Shown: positions 18,732 to 28,127 of the stretch, piece by piece
How positions within the stretch are numbered: position 1 is the stretch's first letter
How the letters are laid out: the number at the start of each line of letters is the position of its first letter
From: Georgenia sp. M64
Lineage (GTDB): Bacteria; Actinomycetota; Actinomycetes; Actinomycetales; Actinomycetaceae
DNA: 64,000 nt
NCBI RefSeq assembly: GCF_038049925.1
Contig: NZ_CP145809.1
Coordinates: 806,001-870,000 of the forward strand
Reading direction: 5' to 3'
The notes under the pieces: model-generated
What the model saw: only the letters and a program-made list of their open reading frames with translations
Told to the model about the DNA's origin: nothing
Database searches by the model: none
Made by a program: the position numbers and the translations under genes

Positions 18732-19391
18732 GTGCTCGAGACGGCGAGGGCGGTCGAGGACCTCGTCCTGTCGCTCGCCGGCTCGCCGTGGCTCCTCCTC
18801 GTCGTCGTCGTCCTGGTCACCGTCGACGGGTTCTTCCCGCCGGTGCCGAGCGAGTCCGTGGTCATCGCCGTCGCCGCACTGACGGCCGCCGAGGGGGGCC
18901 CGCCGCTGGCGCCGCTCGTGCTCGCGGCAGCGGTCGGCGCGTTCTGCGGCGACCTCGTGGCCTACACCATCGGCCGGCTGGTGCCGGTCGAACGGCTGCG
19001 CGTGATGCAGGGCCGGCGGGCCCGGCGCGCCTTCGACCGGGCCCGGTACATCCTCGCCACCCGAGGGACCGTGCTCATCCTCTCGGCCCGGTTCGTCCCG
19101 ATCGGGCGGGTCGCGGTGAACATGAGCGCCGGTGCGGTGGACTTCCCCCGCCGCCGGTTCGTCCTCATCGCCGCGATCGCCGCGCTCGTGTGGGCCGGGT
19201 ACACCACCGCCCTGGGGGTCGGGGCCGGGGTGTTCCTGCAGGACCACCCCCTCGCGGCGGTCGCCGTCGGCGTCGTCGGCGGGGTGGTCCTGGGCCTCGT
19301 GGTGGATCGGCTCCTCACCTGGGTCCACGCCCGGCTCCTGCCCGGTCTGCCGACGACGGGGGAGATGCTCGAGGGTGAGGGGCCGGACTGA
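18732..19391 (+). CDS. DedA family membrane protein
   Basis: This 219-residue membrane protein has the DedA/SNARE-associated layout: an N-terminal hydrophobic segment, the FPPVPSE motif near residue 35, GDLVAYTIGR near 77, the FVPIGR motif near 117, and C-terminal membrane segments. Family members are linked to undecaprenyl-phosphate or phospholipid recycling and membrane homeostasis. GTG at 18732 follows the glmM stop by 6 bp, so it is probably co-transcribed with glmM, fitting an envelope role. It converges on coaA with only 5 bp between stops. Confidence 0.9.
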   Translation: MLETARAVEDLVLSLAGSPWLLLVVVVLVTVDGFFPPVPSESVVIAVAALTAAEGGPPLAPLVLAAAVGAFCGDLVAYTIGRLVPVERLRVMQGRRARRAFDRARYILATRGTVLILSARFVPIGRVAVNMSAGAVDFPRRRFVLIAAIAALVWAGYTTALGVGAGVFLQDHPLAAVAVGVVGGVVLGLVVDRLLTWVHARLLPGLPTTGEMLEGEGPD

Positions 19392-19396
19392 GCGGC

Positions 19397-20359
19397 TCAG
19401 AGCTTGCGCAGGCGCATCCGGTGCATCCGGTGGTCCGCGGTCTTGGTGAGCACCAGGGTCGCCCGGCCGCGGGTGGGGAGGATGTTCTCGGCGAGGTTCG
19501 GGGCGTTGATCGTCTCCCAGATCTCCTCGGCGCGGGCGGTGGCCGCGGCGTCGTCGAGGTCGGCGTAGACCCGGAAGTAGGAGTCCGGCTGGGAGAACGC
19601 CGTCCGCCGGAGCTTGAGGAAGCGCTCGACGTACCACCGCCGCACGTCGGCGGAGCGGGCGTCGACGTAGATGGAGAAGTCGAAGAAGTCGCTCACCGCC
19701 AGGGACGACGTGCCGTTCGCGGTCGCCCGGGCGGGCTGGAGCACGTTGAGGCCCTCGACGACGAGCACGTCGGGGGAGTGCACCACCTGGCTGCGCCCGG
19801 GGACGATGTCGTAGGTCACGTGGTCGTACAGGGGTGCGGAGACCTCCGGCGCGCCACCCTTGACGTCGGCGACGAAGCGCAGCAGCGCGCGCCGGTCGTA
19901 GGACTCGGGGAAACCCTTGCGCTCGAGCAGGCCCCGCCGGCGCAGCTCGGCGTTGGGGTAGAGGAACCCGTCGGTGGTGACGAGCTCGACCCGGGGCGTC
20001 TGGGGCCAGCGGCGCAGCAGCTCGCGCAGCAGACGGGCCGTGGAGGACTTGCCCACCGCCACCGAGCCGGCCACCCCGATGACGTAGGGGGTGCGGGTGG
20101 ACCGCTCACCGAGGAACGTCGAGGTCGCCTGGTGCAGGGCCCGGGTGGCGGCGGCGTAGAGCTGCAGCAGCCCCGACAGCGGCCGGTAGACGGCGTCGAC
20201 CTCGGCCAGGTCCAGGGGGTCGCCCAGCCCGCGGAGGTTGACCACGTCCTGCGCGGTCAGCGGCAGCGGGGTCGAGGCCGCCAGGCGGCTCCACGCGGCC
20301 CGGTCGAACTCCACGAACGGGGAGGCGGGCTCCTTGGGCGCCGGTCGCGAGAGGGACAC
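19397..20359 (-). CDS. coaA: Type I pantothenate kinase CoaA
   Basis: CoaA phosphorylates pantothenate with ATP, the first step of coenzyme A synthesis. The 320-residue protein has the P-loop [12 protein letters not shown] at about 95-106, TTDGFLYPN, the KGFPESYD segment and the C-terminal LRKL end typical of bacterial type I kinases. The GTG at 20359 is preceded at 6 nt by CACACT, a variant of the leaderless -10 seen in this window, and has no Shine-Dalgarno. It is divergent from glmS with 96 bp between starts. Confidence 0.96.
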   Translation of the reverse strand: MSLSRPAPKEPASPFVEFDRAAWSRLAASTPLPLTAQDVVNLRGLGDPLDLAEVDAVYRPLSGLLQLYAAATRALHQATSTFLGERSTRTPYVIGVAGSVAVGKSSTARLLRELLRRWPQTPRVELVTTDGFLYPNAELRRRGLLERKGFPESYDRRALLRFVADVKGGAPEVSAPLYDHVTYDIVPGRSQVVHSPDVLVVEGLNVLQPARATANGTSSLAVSDFFDFSIYVDARSADVRRWYVERFLKLRRTAFSQPDSYFRVYADLDDAAATARAEEIWETINAPNLAENILPTRGRATLVLTKTADHRMHRMRLRKL

Positions 20360-20442
20360 GGCCCCAGTGTGTCCTACCGGCGCGCGGCGCGGGCCGCGCC
20401 GGGCGCACGGCCCGCCGGGCGGGCCGGGCCGGCGGCGGCGGA

Positions 20443-20448
20443 TATCCT
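20443..20448 (+). promoter_or_regulatory. -10 of a probable leaderless glmS promoter
   Basis: TATCCT is followed by 7 nt and the glmS ATG at 20456. No Shine-Dalgarno is present. A glmS ribozyme is not compatible with such a leaderless transcript. Confidence 0.55.
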
Positions 20449-20455
20449 GGCCCGC

Positions 20456-22312
20456 ATGTGTGGAATCGTCGGCTACGTGGGCCCCGCCCAGCCCAGCTCC
20501 CGTCCCCTCGAGGTCGCCCTCGGCGGCCTGGCACGGCTGGAGTACCGGGGGTACGACTCCGCCGGCGTCGCCCTCGTCACGCCCGACGGGCTCGCCACGG
20601 CCAAGAAGGCCGGCAGGCTCGCCAACCTGCGCGAGGCCCTGGCCGCGAACCCGCTGCCCGACGCCACCGCCGCGATCGGGCACACCCGGTGGGCCACCCA
20701 CGGCGCCCCCACCGATGCCAACGCCCACCCGCACCTGAGCGAGGACGGCCGGCTCGCCGTCATCCACAACGGCATCATCGAGAACTTCGTGCCCCTGCGC
20801 ACCGAGCTGCGCCAGGCCGGGGTGACCTTCGCCTCCGAGACCGACACCGAGGTCGTCGCCCACCTGCTCGCCCGCGCCTACGACGAGACCCGCGACCTCA
20901 CCGCCGCCATGCTCGCCGTCACCCGGCGTCTCGAGGGCGCCTTCACCCTCCTGGCGGTGCACGCCGACGAGCCCGGCACCGTGGTCGGCGCCCGCCTGAA
21001 CTCCCCCCTCGTCGTCGGCCTGGGCGAGGGCGAGAACTTCCTCGGCTCGGACGTCTCGGCGTTCATCGCCCACACCAAGGAGGCCCTCGAGCTGGGCCAG
21101 GACCAGGTCGTGACCATCACCGCCGACTCCGTCACGGTCGTGGACGGCGACGGCAACCCGGCCGAGGGCCGCCGGTACACCGTCGACTGGGACGCCGACG
21201 CCGCCGTCAAGGGCGGCTTCGCCACGTTCATGGACAAGGAGATCCACGACCAGCCCAAGGCGGTGGCCGACACGCTCCTGGGGCGCACGGACGAGGCGGG
21301 CAACCTCATCCTGGACGAGCTGCGCATCGACGAGGCCGTCCTGCGCAGCGTCGACAAGATCATCGTCATCGCCTGCGGGACCGCCGCCTACGCCGGGCAC
21401 GTGGCCAAGTACGCGATCGAGCACTGGGTGCGCATCCCCGTCGAGGTCGAGCTCGCGCACGAGTTCCGCTACCGCGACCCGGTCGTCAACGAGAAGACCC
21501 TGGTCGTCGCGGTCTCCCAGTCCGGGGAGACCATGGACACCCTCATGGCGCTGCGCCACGCCCGTGAGCAGGGCTCGAAGGTCCTCGCCGTCGTCAACAC
21601 CCACGGCTCGACCATCGCCCGCGAGGCCGACGCGGTGCTGTACACCCACGCCGGCCCGGAGGTGGCGGTCGCCTCCACGAAGGCCTTCCTCGCCCAGATC
21701 ACCGCCACCTACCTCCTGGGCCTCTACCTCGCCCAGCTGCGCGGCACGAAGTACGCCGACGAGGTGGCCGGCTACCTCGCCGAGCTCGCCCTGCTGCCCG
21801 CGAAGATCCAGCAGGTCCTCGACCACGCGGAGGAGGTGCGCGAGGTGGCCCGCTCCATGAAGGACACCACCTCGGTGCTCTTCCTCGGCCGTCACGTCGG
21901 CTTCCCCGTGGCCCTGGAGGGGGCGCTCAAGCTCAAGGAGCTCGCCTACATCCACGCCGAGGGCTTCGCCGCCGGCGAGCTCAAGCACGGCCCCATCGCC
22001 CTCATCGAGGAGGGTCAGCCGGTCTTCGTCGTGGTCCCGACGCCGCGCCGGCCCACCCTGCACAGCAAGGTCGTGTCCAACATCCAGGAGATCCGCGCCC
22101 GCGGCGCCCGGACCCTGGTCATCGCGGAGGAGGGGGACGAGGCCGTCACGCCCTACGCCGACGTCGTCTTCCGGGTCCCGCGCACCCCGACCCTCATGAT
22201 GCCGCTCGTCACGGTCGTCCCGCTGCAGATCTTCGCCGCGGAGCTCGCCACCGCCAAGGGCCTGGACGTCGACCAGCCCCGCAACCTCGCCAAGTCCGTG
22301 ACCGTGGAGTGA
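20456..22312 (+). CDS. glmS: Glutamine-fructose-6-phosphate aminotransferase GlmS
   Basis: GlmS makes glucosamine-6-phosphate from fructose-6-phosphate and glutamine. The 618-residue protein starts MCGIVGYVG with catalytic Cys2 of the Ntn glutaminase domain (residues 1 to about 240). Two SIS isomerase domains follow, with [23 protein letters not shown] and [10 protein letters not shown], and the C-terminal [11 protein letters not shown] is the family end. The start is fixed because the cysteine must be residue 2. It supplies GlmM. Confidence 0.98.
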   Translation: MCGIVGYVGPAQPSSRPLEVALGGLARLEYRGYDSAGVALVTPDGLATAKKAGRLANLREALAANPLPDATAAIGHTRWATHGAPTDANAHPHLSEDGRLAVIHNGIIENFVPLRTELRQAGVTFASETDTEVVAHLLARAYDETRDLTAAMLAVTRRLEGAFTLLAVHADEPGTVVGARLNSPLVVGLGEGENFLGSDVSAFIAHTKEALELGQDQVVTITADSVTVVDGDGNPAEGRRYTVDWDADAAVKGGFATFMDKEIHDQPKAVADTLLGRTDEAGNLILDELRIDEAVLRSVDKIIVIACGTAAYAGHVAKYAIEHWVRIPVEVELAHEFRYRDPVVNEKTLVVAVSQSGETMDTLMALRHAREQGSKVLAVVNTHGSTIAREADAVLYTHAGPEVAVASTKAFLAQITATYLLGLYLAQLRGTKYADEVAGYLAELALLPAKIQQVLDHAEEVREVARSMKDTTSVLFLGRHVGFPVALEGALKLKELAYIHAEGFAAGELKHGPIALIEEGQPVFVVVPTPRRPTLHSKVVSNIQEIRARGARTLVIAEEGDEAVTPYADVVFRVPRTPTLMMPLVTVVPLQIFAAELATAKGLDVDQPRNLAKSVTVE

Positions 22313-22337
22313 GGCGGCCGGCCGGCGGGGGGACGCC

Positions 22338-22688
22338 GTGATCGTCTCGGTGGGCATCGACGTCGTCGACGTCGCCCGCTTCGTGGCCGAGGTCGAGCGC
22401 GTCCCGCGCCTGCGGGAGAAGATCTTCACCCCCGACGAGCGGGACCTGCCCGACGCCTCCCTCGCCGCGCGCTTCGCCGCCAAGGAGGCGATCGCCAAGG
22501 CCCTGGGCGCCCCGGCGGGCATGCGCTGGCACGACTGCACGGTGCACCGCGTCGTCGGCGGCCCGCCCGTGGTGGAGATCCGCGGCACGGTGGCCGCCCG
22601 GGCCGCCGAGCTCGGCATCACCCGCTGGCACCTGTCGATCTCCCACGACGCCGGCATCGCCTCGGCGATGGTCGTCGCCGAGTCCTGA
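22338..22688 (+). CDS. acpS: Holo-[acyl-carrier-protein] synthase AcpS
   Basis: AcpS transfers 4'-phosphopantetheine from CoA to acyl carrier protein. The 116-residue protein has the [10 protein letters not shown] motif at the N-terminus with the metal-binding Asp, and [12 protein letters not shown] in the middle. GTG at 22338 lies 25 bp after glmS. The CoA used comes from the pathway begun by CoaA encoded nearby. Confidence 0.95.
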   Translation: MIVSVGIDVVDVARFVAEVERVPRLREKIFTPDERDLPDASLAARFAAKEAIAKALGAPAGMRWHDCTVHRVVGGPPVVEIRGTVAARAAELGITRWHLSISHDAGIASAMVVAES

Positions 22689-22728
22689 GCGTCCGGCCCG
22701 TCGGCCGGTGCGGCGGCGCCCGGCGGGG

Positions 22729-22734
22729 CACGAT
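22729..22734 (+). promoter_or_regulatory. Candidate leaderless -10 before nnr
   Basis: CACGAT then 6 nt then ATG at 22741. It fits the CANNNT-N6-start variant, weaker than TANNNT. Confidence 0.35.
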
Positions 22735-22740
22735 GGGGGC

Positions 22741-24318
22741 ATGATCAACGCGCACAGCGCCGCCGCGGTCCGCGCGGCGGAAGAGCCCCTCCTGGCCGCC
22801 GGCCGCCCCCTCATGGCCACCGCCGCCTTCGCGCTGGCCACCCGCGTCGCCGCCGCGCTGCGGCGCGAGGGCTACCGGGTGAGCGGCTCGATCGTGCTGC
22901 TGCTGGTCGGCGGCGGCAACAACGGCGGGGACGCGCTCCACGCCGGGGCGCACCTGGCGCGCCGGGGCTGCCTCGTCCACGCCGCGCTGCTCGGCCGCGC
23001 CCACCCGGGCGGCCTGGCCGCGGCCACGGCCGCCGGGGTCCAGGTGCACGACCTCACCGAGGACGACGACCCCGCCGGGGTCGTCCTGGAGCTCGCGGGC
23101 TGGTCCGGGGTGTGGGTGGACGCCCTCGTCGGCATCGGTGCGCGCGGGGCCCTGCGCGAGCCGCTGGCGGGGGTGGTCGAGGCGCTCGCCGAGGAGCGGG
23201 CCGAGAACCCCGGTGGCGCGATCGTCGTCGCCGTGGACGTCCCCTCCGGCATCGGGGTCGACGACGGCACCCTGCCCGGGCCCGTGCTCCCGGCGGACGT
23301 GACCGTCACCATGGGGGCGCCCAAGCCCGGCCTGCTCCTGCCGCCCGCCGCCGACCTCGCCGGCCGGGTGGAGGTCGCCGACGTCGGGCTCGACGCGCTC
23401 GACGACGCCGTCCCGGCCGTGTGCCGTCTCACCGGCGACGACGTCACCGCGCTGTGGCCCGTGCCCGGGCCCGGCGACCACAAGTACACCCGCGGGGTCC
23501 TGGGGCTGGTGGCCGGCTCCCAGACCTATCCCGGCGCGGCCGTCCTGGCCGCCGCCGGGGCCCTGCGCACGGGCCTGGGCATGGTCCGCTACCTCGGCCC
23601 GGAGGTCCCCACCGCGCTGGTCCACCAGCGCTTCCCCGAGGTGGTCGCCGTCCCCGGCCGGGTGCAGGCCTGGGTGCTCGGCCCCGGGGTGGGGCCGGAG
23701 CCCTCGGTGCGGTCGGAGGAGGTCGGCGAGGCCCTCGCCGCCGCCCTGGCGGCGCACCAGCCGGTGGTGCTCGACGCCGGGGCGCTCGCCCTGCTCGGTG
23801 AGGCCTTCACCGACCTGCCCGCCACCGTCGTGCTGACCCCGCACGCCGGTGAGCTCGCCGCGCTGCTCACGGCGCGCGGGGAGGAGACCAGCCGCGAGGA
23901 CGTCGAGGACGCGCCCGCCCGCCACGCCCGCCTGGCGGCGGAGATCACCGGCGCGACGGTCCTGCTCAAGGGCGCCACCACGGTGGTGGCCGCCCCGGAC
24001 GGCCCGCTCTACGCCCAGGCCGAGGCCACCGGCTGGCTGGCCACCGCCGGCGCCGGGGACGTCCTGGCGGGGATGGTCGGGGCGCTGCTGGCGGGGTACG
24101 GCGACCTGCTCGCCGGTGAGGTGCACGGCGCCCTGCCCTCCGACGGCGCGGGCCTGCCCGCGCGCCTGGCCGCCGCGGCCGCCCTGGTGCACGGCCGTGC
24201 CGCCCGGACCGCCGCGGGGCTGACCGGCGAGGACGCCGCCGGCGGTGCCGGGGCGCCCGTCACCGCCATGGACGTCGCCGCCGCGGTCCCGGCCGCGCTG
24301 CGTGCCCTGCTCGGCTGA
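22741..24318 (+). CDS. nnr: Bifunctional NAD(P)HX epimerase/dehydratase
   Basis: This enzyme repairs hydrated NADH and NADPH: the N-terminal epimerase (YjeF_N, about residues 1-215) interconverts the R and S forms, and the C-terminal ADP/ATP-dependent dehydratase (about 225-525) removes water. [11 protein letters not shown] near 55-65 and DVPSGI mark the epimerase; [15 protein letters not shown] and [10 protein letters not shown] mark the ribokinase-like dehydratase. At 525 residues it is a normal full-length fusion. It lies between acpS and alr on the same strand. Confidence 0.95.
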   Translation: MINAHSAAAVRAAEEPLLAAGRPLMATAAFALATRVAAALRREGYRVSGSIVLLLVGGGNNGGDALHAGAHLARRGCLVHAALLGRAHPGGLAAATAAGVQVHDLTEDDDPAGVVLELAGWSGVWVDALVGIGARGALREPLAGVVEALAEERAENPGGAIVVAVDVPSGIGVDDGTLPGPVLPADVTVTMGAPKPGLLLPPAADLAGRVEVADVGLDALDDAVPAVCRLTGDDVTALWPVPGPGDHKYTRGVLGLVAGSQTYPGAAVLAAAGALRTGLGMVRYLGPEVPTALVHQRFPEVVAVPGRVQAWVLGPGVGPEPSVRSEEVGEALAAALAAHQPVVLDAGALALLGEAFTDLPATVVLTPHAGELAALLTARGEETSREDVEDAPARHARLAAEITGATVLLKGATTVVAAPDGPLYAQAEATGWLATAGAGDVLAGMVGALLAGYGDLLAGEVHGALPSDGAGLPARLAAAAALVHGRAARTAAGLTGEDAAGGAGAPVTAMDVAAAVPAALRALLG

Positions 24319-24345
24319 GCCGCGATGGGTGGGAGACTGGGCGCC

Positions 24346-25521
24346 GTGAGCACCCCGGACGGCGAGCACGACGGCGCCCCCGCCCACCCCGCCCGGGCCG
24401 TCGTCGACCTCGGTGCCGTCGCCGGCAACGTGGCCGCGCTCCGCGGCGCGGCCCCGACCGCGGAGATGATGGCGGTGGTCAAGGCCGACGCGTACGGCCA
24501 CGGGCTCCTGCCGGTCGCCCGCACGGCGGTCGCGGCCGGCGCGACGTGGCTCGGCGTCGCCCAGCTCGAGGAGGCGCTGCTCCTGCGGGCGGGCCTGCCC
24601 GGCCCGCGCATCCTCACCTGGCTCTACGCCCCCGGCGCCCCGCTGCACCTGGCGCTCACGGCCGACCTCGACCTCTCCGCGTCGGCGCCCTGGGCGGTGC
24701 GGGAGGTGGCGGCCGCCGCCCGCGCGACGGGTCGGACCGCCAGGGTGCACCTCAAGGTCGACACCGGGATGGGCCGCGGCGGCGCCCGGCCCGAGGCGTT
24801 CGGCGACCTCGTCGACGCCGCACGCCGGGCCGAGGCCGAGGGCACGATCGAGGTGGTCGGCATCTGGTCGCACCTGGCGTGCGCCGACGAGGTGGACAGC
24901 CCTGTCACCGCCGCGCAGACCGAGGCCTTCGCCGCCGCCGTCGCCGCTGCGGAGGCCGCCGGGCTGCGGCCGCAGGTCCGCCACCTCGCCGCGTCCTCCG
25001 GGACGCTGTTCCACCCCGCCACCCACTTCGACCTCGTGCGCCCGGGCATCGCGGTCTACGGCCTCAGCCCCGCCCCGGAGGTCGCCGGCGCCGAGGCCCT
25101 CGGGCTGCGCCCGGCGATGCGGCTCGAGGCCCGCCTGACCCTGGTCAAGCCCGCCCCGGCGGGCACCGCGGTGTCCTACGGCCACACCGAGCGCACCACG
25201 ACCGACACCCACCTCGGCGTCGTCCCGCTCGGCTACGGCGACGGCATCCCCCGGGCGGCCTCGTCCGCCGGCCCGGTCCAGGTGGCCGGCCGGCGCCTGC
25301 GCGTGACCGGCCGGGTGTGCATGGACCAGGTGGTCCTCGACCTCGGCCCGGACGGCGGCGCGGTCGCCGAGGGGGACGTGGCGGTGCTGTTCGGCGAGGG
25401 CCGGGCGGGGGAGCCCACCGCGGACGACTGGGCGCGGGTCTGCGGCACCATCAGCTACGAGATCGTCACCAGGCTCGGGGCTCGCGTGCCCCGGCACTAC
25501 CTCCCCGGGGAGCACGCATGA
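24346..25521 (+). CDS. alr: Alanine racemase
   Basis: Alr converts L- to D-alanine for peptidoglycan. The 391-residue protein has the PLP lysine in AVVKADAYGHG (Lys46), the catalytic tyrosine in VSYGHT, and substrate-loop segments GRVCMDQ and PLGYGDG. GTG at 24346 is preferred because the sequence before it is not conserved in the family; an ATG at 24325 is the alternative and adds seven residues. The stop overlaps the tsaE start (ATGA). Confidence 0.96.
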   Translation: MSTPDGEHDGAPAHPARAVVDLGAVAGNVAALRGAAPTAEMMAVVKADAYGHGLLPVARTAVAAGATWLGVAQLEEALLLRAGLPGPRILTWLYAPGAPLHLALTADLDLSASAPWAVREVAAAARATGRTARVHLKVDTGMGRGGARPEAFGDLVDAARRAEAEGTIEVVGIWSHLACADEVDSPVTAAQTEAFAAAVAAAEAAGLRPQVRHLAASSGTLFHPATHFDLVRPGIAVYGLSPAPEVAGAEALGLRPAMRLEARLTLVKPAPAGTAVSYGHTERTTTDTHLGVVPLGYGDGIPRAASSAGPVQVAGRRLRVTGRVCMDQVVLDLGPDGGAVAEGDVAVLFGEGRAGEPTADDWARVCGTISYEIVTRLGARVPRHYLPGEHA

Positions 25522-26027
25522 CCACCACCGTCCACGTCGCCGACGCCGAGGCCACCCGCGAGCTCGGGCGGCGCCTCGCCGGGCTGCTCCGGGCCGGGGA
25601 CCTCGTGCTCCTCTCCGGCGGCCTCGGGGCCGGGAAGACCACCCTGACCCAGGGGATCGGTACCGGTCTGGACGTGCGCGGCCAGGTGGCCTCGCCGACC
25701 TTCATCATCGCGCGCGTCCACCCCGCGCTCTCCGGCGGCCCCGACCTCGTCCACGTCGACGCCTACCGGCTCAGCTCCCTCGACGAGGTCGACGCCCTCG
25801 ACCTGGACACCTCCCTCGACGACTCGGTCACGGTCGTGGAGTGGGGCGAGGGCAAGGTCGAGGCGCTCGCCGCCGACCGGCTCGAGGTGGAGGTCCGCCG
25901 CCCCCGCGGGGGCGCCGCCACGTCGATGGACGACCTCGCCGCCCCGGCGCCCCGTGAGGTGGTCCTCCGCGGGGTCGGCGAGCGGTGGGCCGGGGTGGAC
26001 CTCGCCGCGCTCGCGGAGGCCGGGTGA
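25518..26027 (+). CDS. tsaE: tRNA t6A ATPase TsaE
   Basis: TsaE is the ATPase that works with TsaB and TsaD to load threonylcarbamoyl onto A37 of ANN-decoding tRNAs. The 169-residue protein has the P-loop GGLGAGKTT at about 34-42, SPTF, the HVDAYRL segment and VVEWGE. Both ends overlap neighbours by 4 bp (alr upstream, a membrane protein downstream), showing one translationally coupled operon. Confidence 0.95.
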   Translation: MTTTVHVADAEATRELGRRLAGLLRAGDLVLLSGGLGAGKTTLTQGIGTGLDVRGQVASPTFIIARVHPALSGGPDLVHVDAYRLSSLDEVDALDLDTSLDDSVTVVEWGEGKVEALAADRLEVEVRRPRGGAATSMDDLAAPAPREVVLRGVGERWAGVDLAALAEAG

Positions 26028-26935
26028 GCCGCGGCCCGGCCGGCCGCACCACCCCCGGCCGCACCACCCCCGGCCGCACCACCGCTGGCCCGCGCACCGC
26101 GCACGTCACCGCGGCGGTCGCGCTGGCCCTGACGCTGGTCGTGCTCACCCTCGCCGCGGCGCTCGGACTCGCCCCCGCCGCGGGTGCCACCCCCGCACCG
26201 GAGGGCACGGCCTCGCCGTCGCCGTCGCCGGTGGCCGTGGCCGACGGCGTGCCGGCCGACGTCGTGGAGTGGTTCACCACGCAGACCGGCCCGGTCGTGG
26301 CCACGGAGGGTGCCGGCGAGCTCGACGAGCTCACCGCCGAGGAGCGCGGCCAGGTGGTCCCCGGCACCGTCCGGCCGGTGATGGGCTGGGCCCCGGGCGT
26401 GCTCGACGGCACCGACCTCGAGCCGCCCGCGCTCGCGACCCGGCAGTGGGTCGCGCCGCTCCTGCTGGGCGAGGAGCCGGTGGGCAGCCTCTTCGTCGCG
26501 GCCGACCCCGACGGCGCCGGCCCGGTCCTGGACCACATCGACGCCTCGGCCGACCTCGCCGCGGCCCTCGCGGAGCTCGACCCGGCGGCCTCGCTGGTGT
26601 ACGACGCGCCCCTCGACGCCTGGTTCGCGGTGAGCGACGCCGTCGTCCGGCCCGTGGGCGAGGCCGCCGGCGAGGTGCTCGCCGGGGCGGTCGCCCTGGA
26701 GACCTACCAGCCGTTCCTGGCCGAGCGGTACGCGGCGGGGGACGACCCCGCCCAGGACCACGCGCCGCCGGAGGAGGGCGGCGGGTGGGGACCGGTGGCC
26801 GTCGTCGCCGCGGTCCTCGTCCTCGTCCTGGCGTGGGCGGCCCTCGTCGTCTGGCTGCGCCGCCCCGACCCCGCAGCCGGCGAGCCCGCCCCGGACCCGG
26901 CCCGGCACCCCCGCGACCCGCGGGTGCGCCGGTGA
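26024..26935 (+). CDS. Uncharacterised protein with N- and C-terminal membrane segments
   Basis: This 303-residue protein is not recognised. After an N-terminal tail of Gly-Arg-Thr-Thr-Pro repeats comes a hydrophobic segment (about 28-54) that could be a signal anchor, then an acidic extracytoplasmic region of about 200 residues, then a second hydrophobic segment (about 262-282) followed by Arg-Arg and a Pro-rich tail. It is wedged between tsaE and tsaB with a GTGA overlap at its start. Its surface-type layout does not fit a t6A role; its position is probably an operon insertion. Confidence 0.7.
   Translation: MSRGPAGRTTPGRTTPGRTTAGPRTAHVTAAVALALTLVVLTLAAALGLAPAAGATPAPEGTASPSPSPVAVADGVPADVVEWFTTQTGPVVATEGAGELDELTAEERGQVVPGTVRPVMGWAPGVLDGTDLEPPALATRQWVAPLLLGEEPVGSLFVAADPDGAGPVLDHIDASADLAAALAELDPAASLVYDAPLDAWFAVSDAVVRPVGEAAGEVLAGAVALETYQPFLAERYAAGDDPAQDHAPPEEGGGWGPVAVVAAVLVLVLAWAALVVWLRRPDPAAGEPAPDPARHPRDPRVRR
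26042..26086 (+). repeat. 15-nt tandem repeat, three units
   Basis: Units at 26042, 26057 and 26072 encode the Gly-Arg-Thr-Thr-Pro ladder at the N-terminus of the membrane protein; the last unit is degenerate. Confidence 0.75.
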
Positions 26936-26948
26936 CCGACTCGCGCAC

Positions 26949-26954
26949 TACCCT
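26949..26954 (+). promoter_or_regulatory. Probable internal leaderless promoter for tsaB
   Basis: TACCCT is followed by 7 nt and the GTG at 26962. It supports that start over the coupled GTG at 26932. Confidence 0.5.
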
Positions 26955-26961
26955 GGGGCCC

Positions 26962-27651
26962 GTGCGGATCCTGTGCATCGACACCTCCGGCGGGAGCGCC
27001 GTGGCGCTCGTGGACGTCCCCGAGGAGGGCGGCACGACCGTGCTGTCGGCAGCGTCGGGCGAGGACCCCCGACGCCACGCGGAGAGCCTGAGCCCCCTCG
27101 TCGCCGAGGTCCTCGGCGGCGGGACGTTCGACGCTGTCGCCGTGGGCACCGGGCCTGCCCCCTTCACCGGTCTGCGGGTCGGCCTCGTCACCGCCCAGGT
27201 GCTCGCCCGCGGCCGGGGGGTGCCCGTCCACGGCGTCTCCACCCTCGACGTCCTGGCGCGCCAGGGCCTGGACGGTCTGCCGGTGGGCGAGGAGGTCCTC
27301 GTCGTCACCGACGCGCGGCGCAAGGAGGTCTACTGGGGCCGGTACGTCGCGGACGGCCCCGACGACGTCCGGCGGCTCGCGGGACCGGCGGTCGCCGCCC
27401 CTGCCACCCTCGACCCCGCCGGGGCCACCGTCCTGGGCCCGGGCGCCGCCCGCTACCCGGAGCTGCTCGTCGCCGCGCCCGGCACCCCTGCGAGCGTCGA
27501 CCCGGCGGTGCTCGCCCGCGTCGTGCGGGCCCGCCTCGCCCGGCGGGCCGCCGGCGCGGAGGTCGAGCTCGGGACCGAGCCGCTGTACCTCCGGCGCCCC
27601 GACGTCCACCCGGCCGGCACCCCCAAGCGGGCGACCGCCCCCGCGCCGTGA
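26962..27651 (+). CDS. tsaB: tRNA t6A protein TsaB
   Basis: TsaB is the catalytically inactive ASKHA partner that forms the TsaBDE complex. The 229-residue protein begins RILCIDTSGG and has the GTGPAPFTGLRVG segment near residues 61-73, both family hallmarks. The GTG at 26962 gives the conserved N-terminus and has a -10-like hexamer at the right distance. An in-frame GTG at 26932 would overlap the previous stop (GTGA) and add ten residues, so both starts may be used. The stop overlaps rimI. Confidence 0.92.
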   Translation: MRILCIDTSGGSAVALVDVPEEGGTTVLSAASGEDPRRHAESLSPLVAEVLGGGTFDAVAVGTGPAPFTGLRVGLVTAQVLARGRGVPVHGVSTLDVLARQGLDGLPVGEEVLVVTDARRKEVYWGRYVADGPDDVRRLAGPAVAAPATLDPAGATVLGPGAARYPELLVAAPGTPASVDPAVLARVVRARLARRAAGAEVELGTEPLYLRRPDVHPAGTPKRATAPAP

Positions 27652-28127
27652 CCTCCCCGGCCCGCCTCCGCCCGCTCGTGAGCGCCGACCTCGACCGCGT
27701 CGTCGAGCTCGAGGGGGAGCTTTTCGGCCCCGGCGCCTGGAGCCGCGGGGTCTACCTCGACGAGCTCGCGGCCCCCGGGCGGACCTACCTCGCAGCCGTG
27801 GTCGACGGGACCGTCGTCGGCTACGCCGGCCTCGCCGCCGGGGAGGAGGCGCAGGTGATGACCGTGGGCGTCACCGCGCCCTACCGCCGTCGCGGCATCG
27901 CCCGCCAGCTCCTCGAGGCGCTCCTGTCCGCCGCCCGCGCGGACGGCTCGCGCACCGTCCTGCTGGAGGTGCGCGCCTCGGACGCCGGCGCGCAGCGGCT
28001 GTACGAGGGAGCGGGCTTCACCCGCATCGGGCTGCGGCGCGGCTACTACGCGGCCGAGGGCGAGGACGCCGTGGTCATGCGTGCCCGGCTCACGGCCTCC
28101 CCCGGCCCGGTGGGGAGCGAGCCGTGA
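27648..28127 (+). CDS. rimI: Ribosomal protein S18-alanine N-acetyltransferase RimI
   Basis: This 159-residue GNAT acetyltransferase has the acetyl-CoA loop YRRRGIARQLLEALL (about 82-96) and the RimI-type motif EVRASDAGAQRLYEGAGF. Members N-terminally acetylate ribosomal protein S18, and in actinobacteria sometimes other N-termini. It is coupled to tsaB by a GTGA overlap, the usual tsaB-rimI pairing, and to the rhodanese downstream by another GTGA. Confidence 0.92.
   Translation: MTSPARLRPLVSADLDRVVELEGELFGPGAWSRGVYLDELAAPGRTYLAAVVDGTVVGYAGLAAGEEAQVMTVGVTAPYRRRGIARQLLEALLSAARADGSRTVLLEVRASDAGAQRLYEGAGFTRIGLRRGYYAAEGEDAVVMRARLTASPGPVGSEP

Noticed and set aside
20449-20455. glmS ribozyme upstream of glmS
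   Set aside because: Only 7 nt separate the -10 from the ATG, leaving no room for a leader RNA.
19421-20455. N-terminal extension of glmS from the longer upstream frame
   Set aside because: GlmS must start Met-Cys so that Cys2 is the free N-terminal nucleophile; the upstream part is antisense to coaA.
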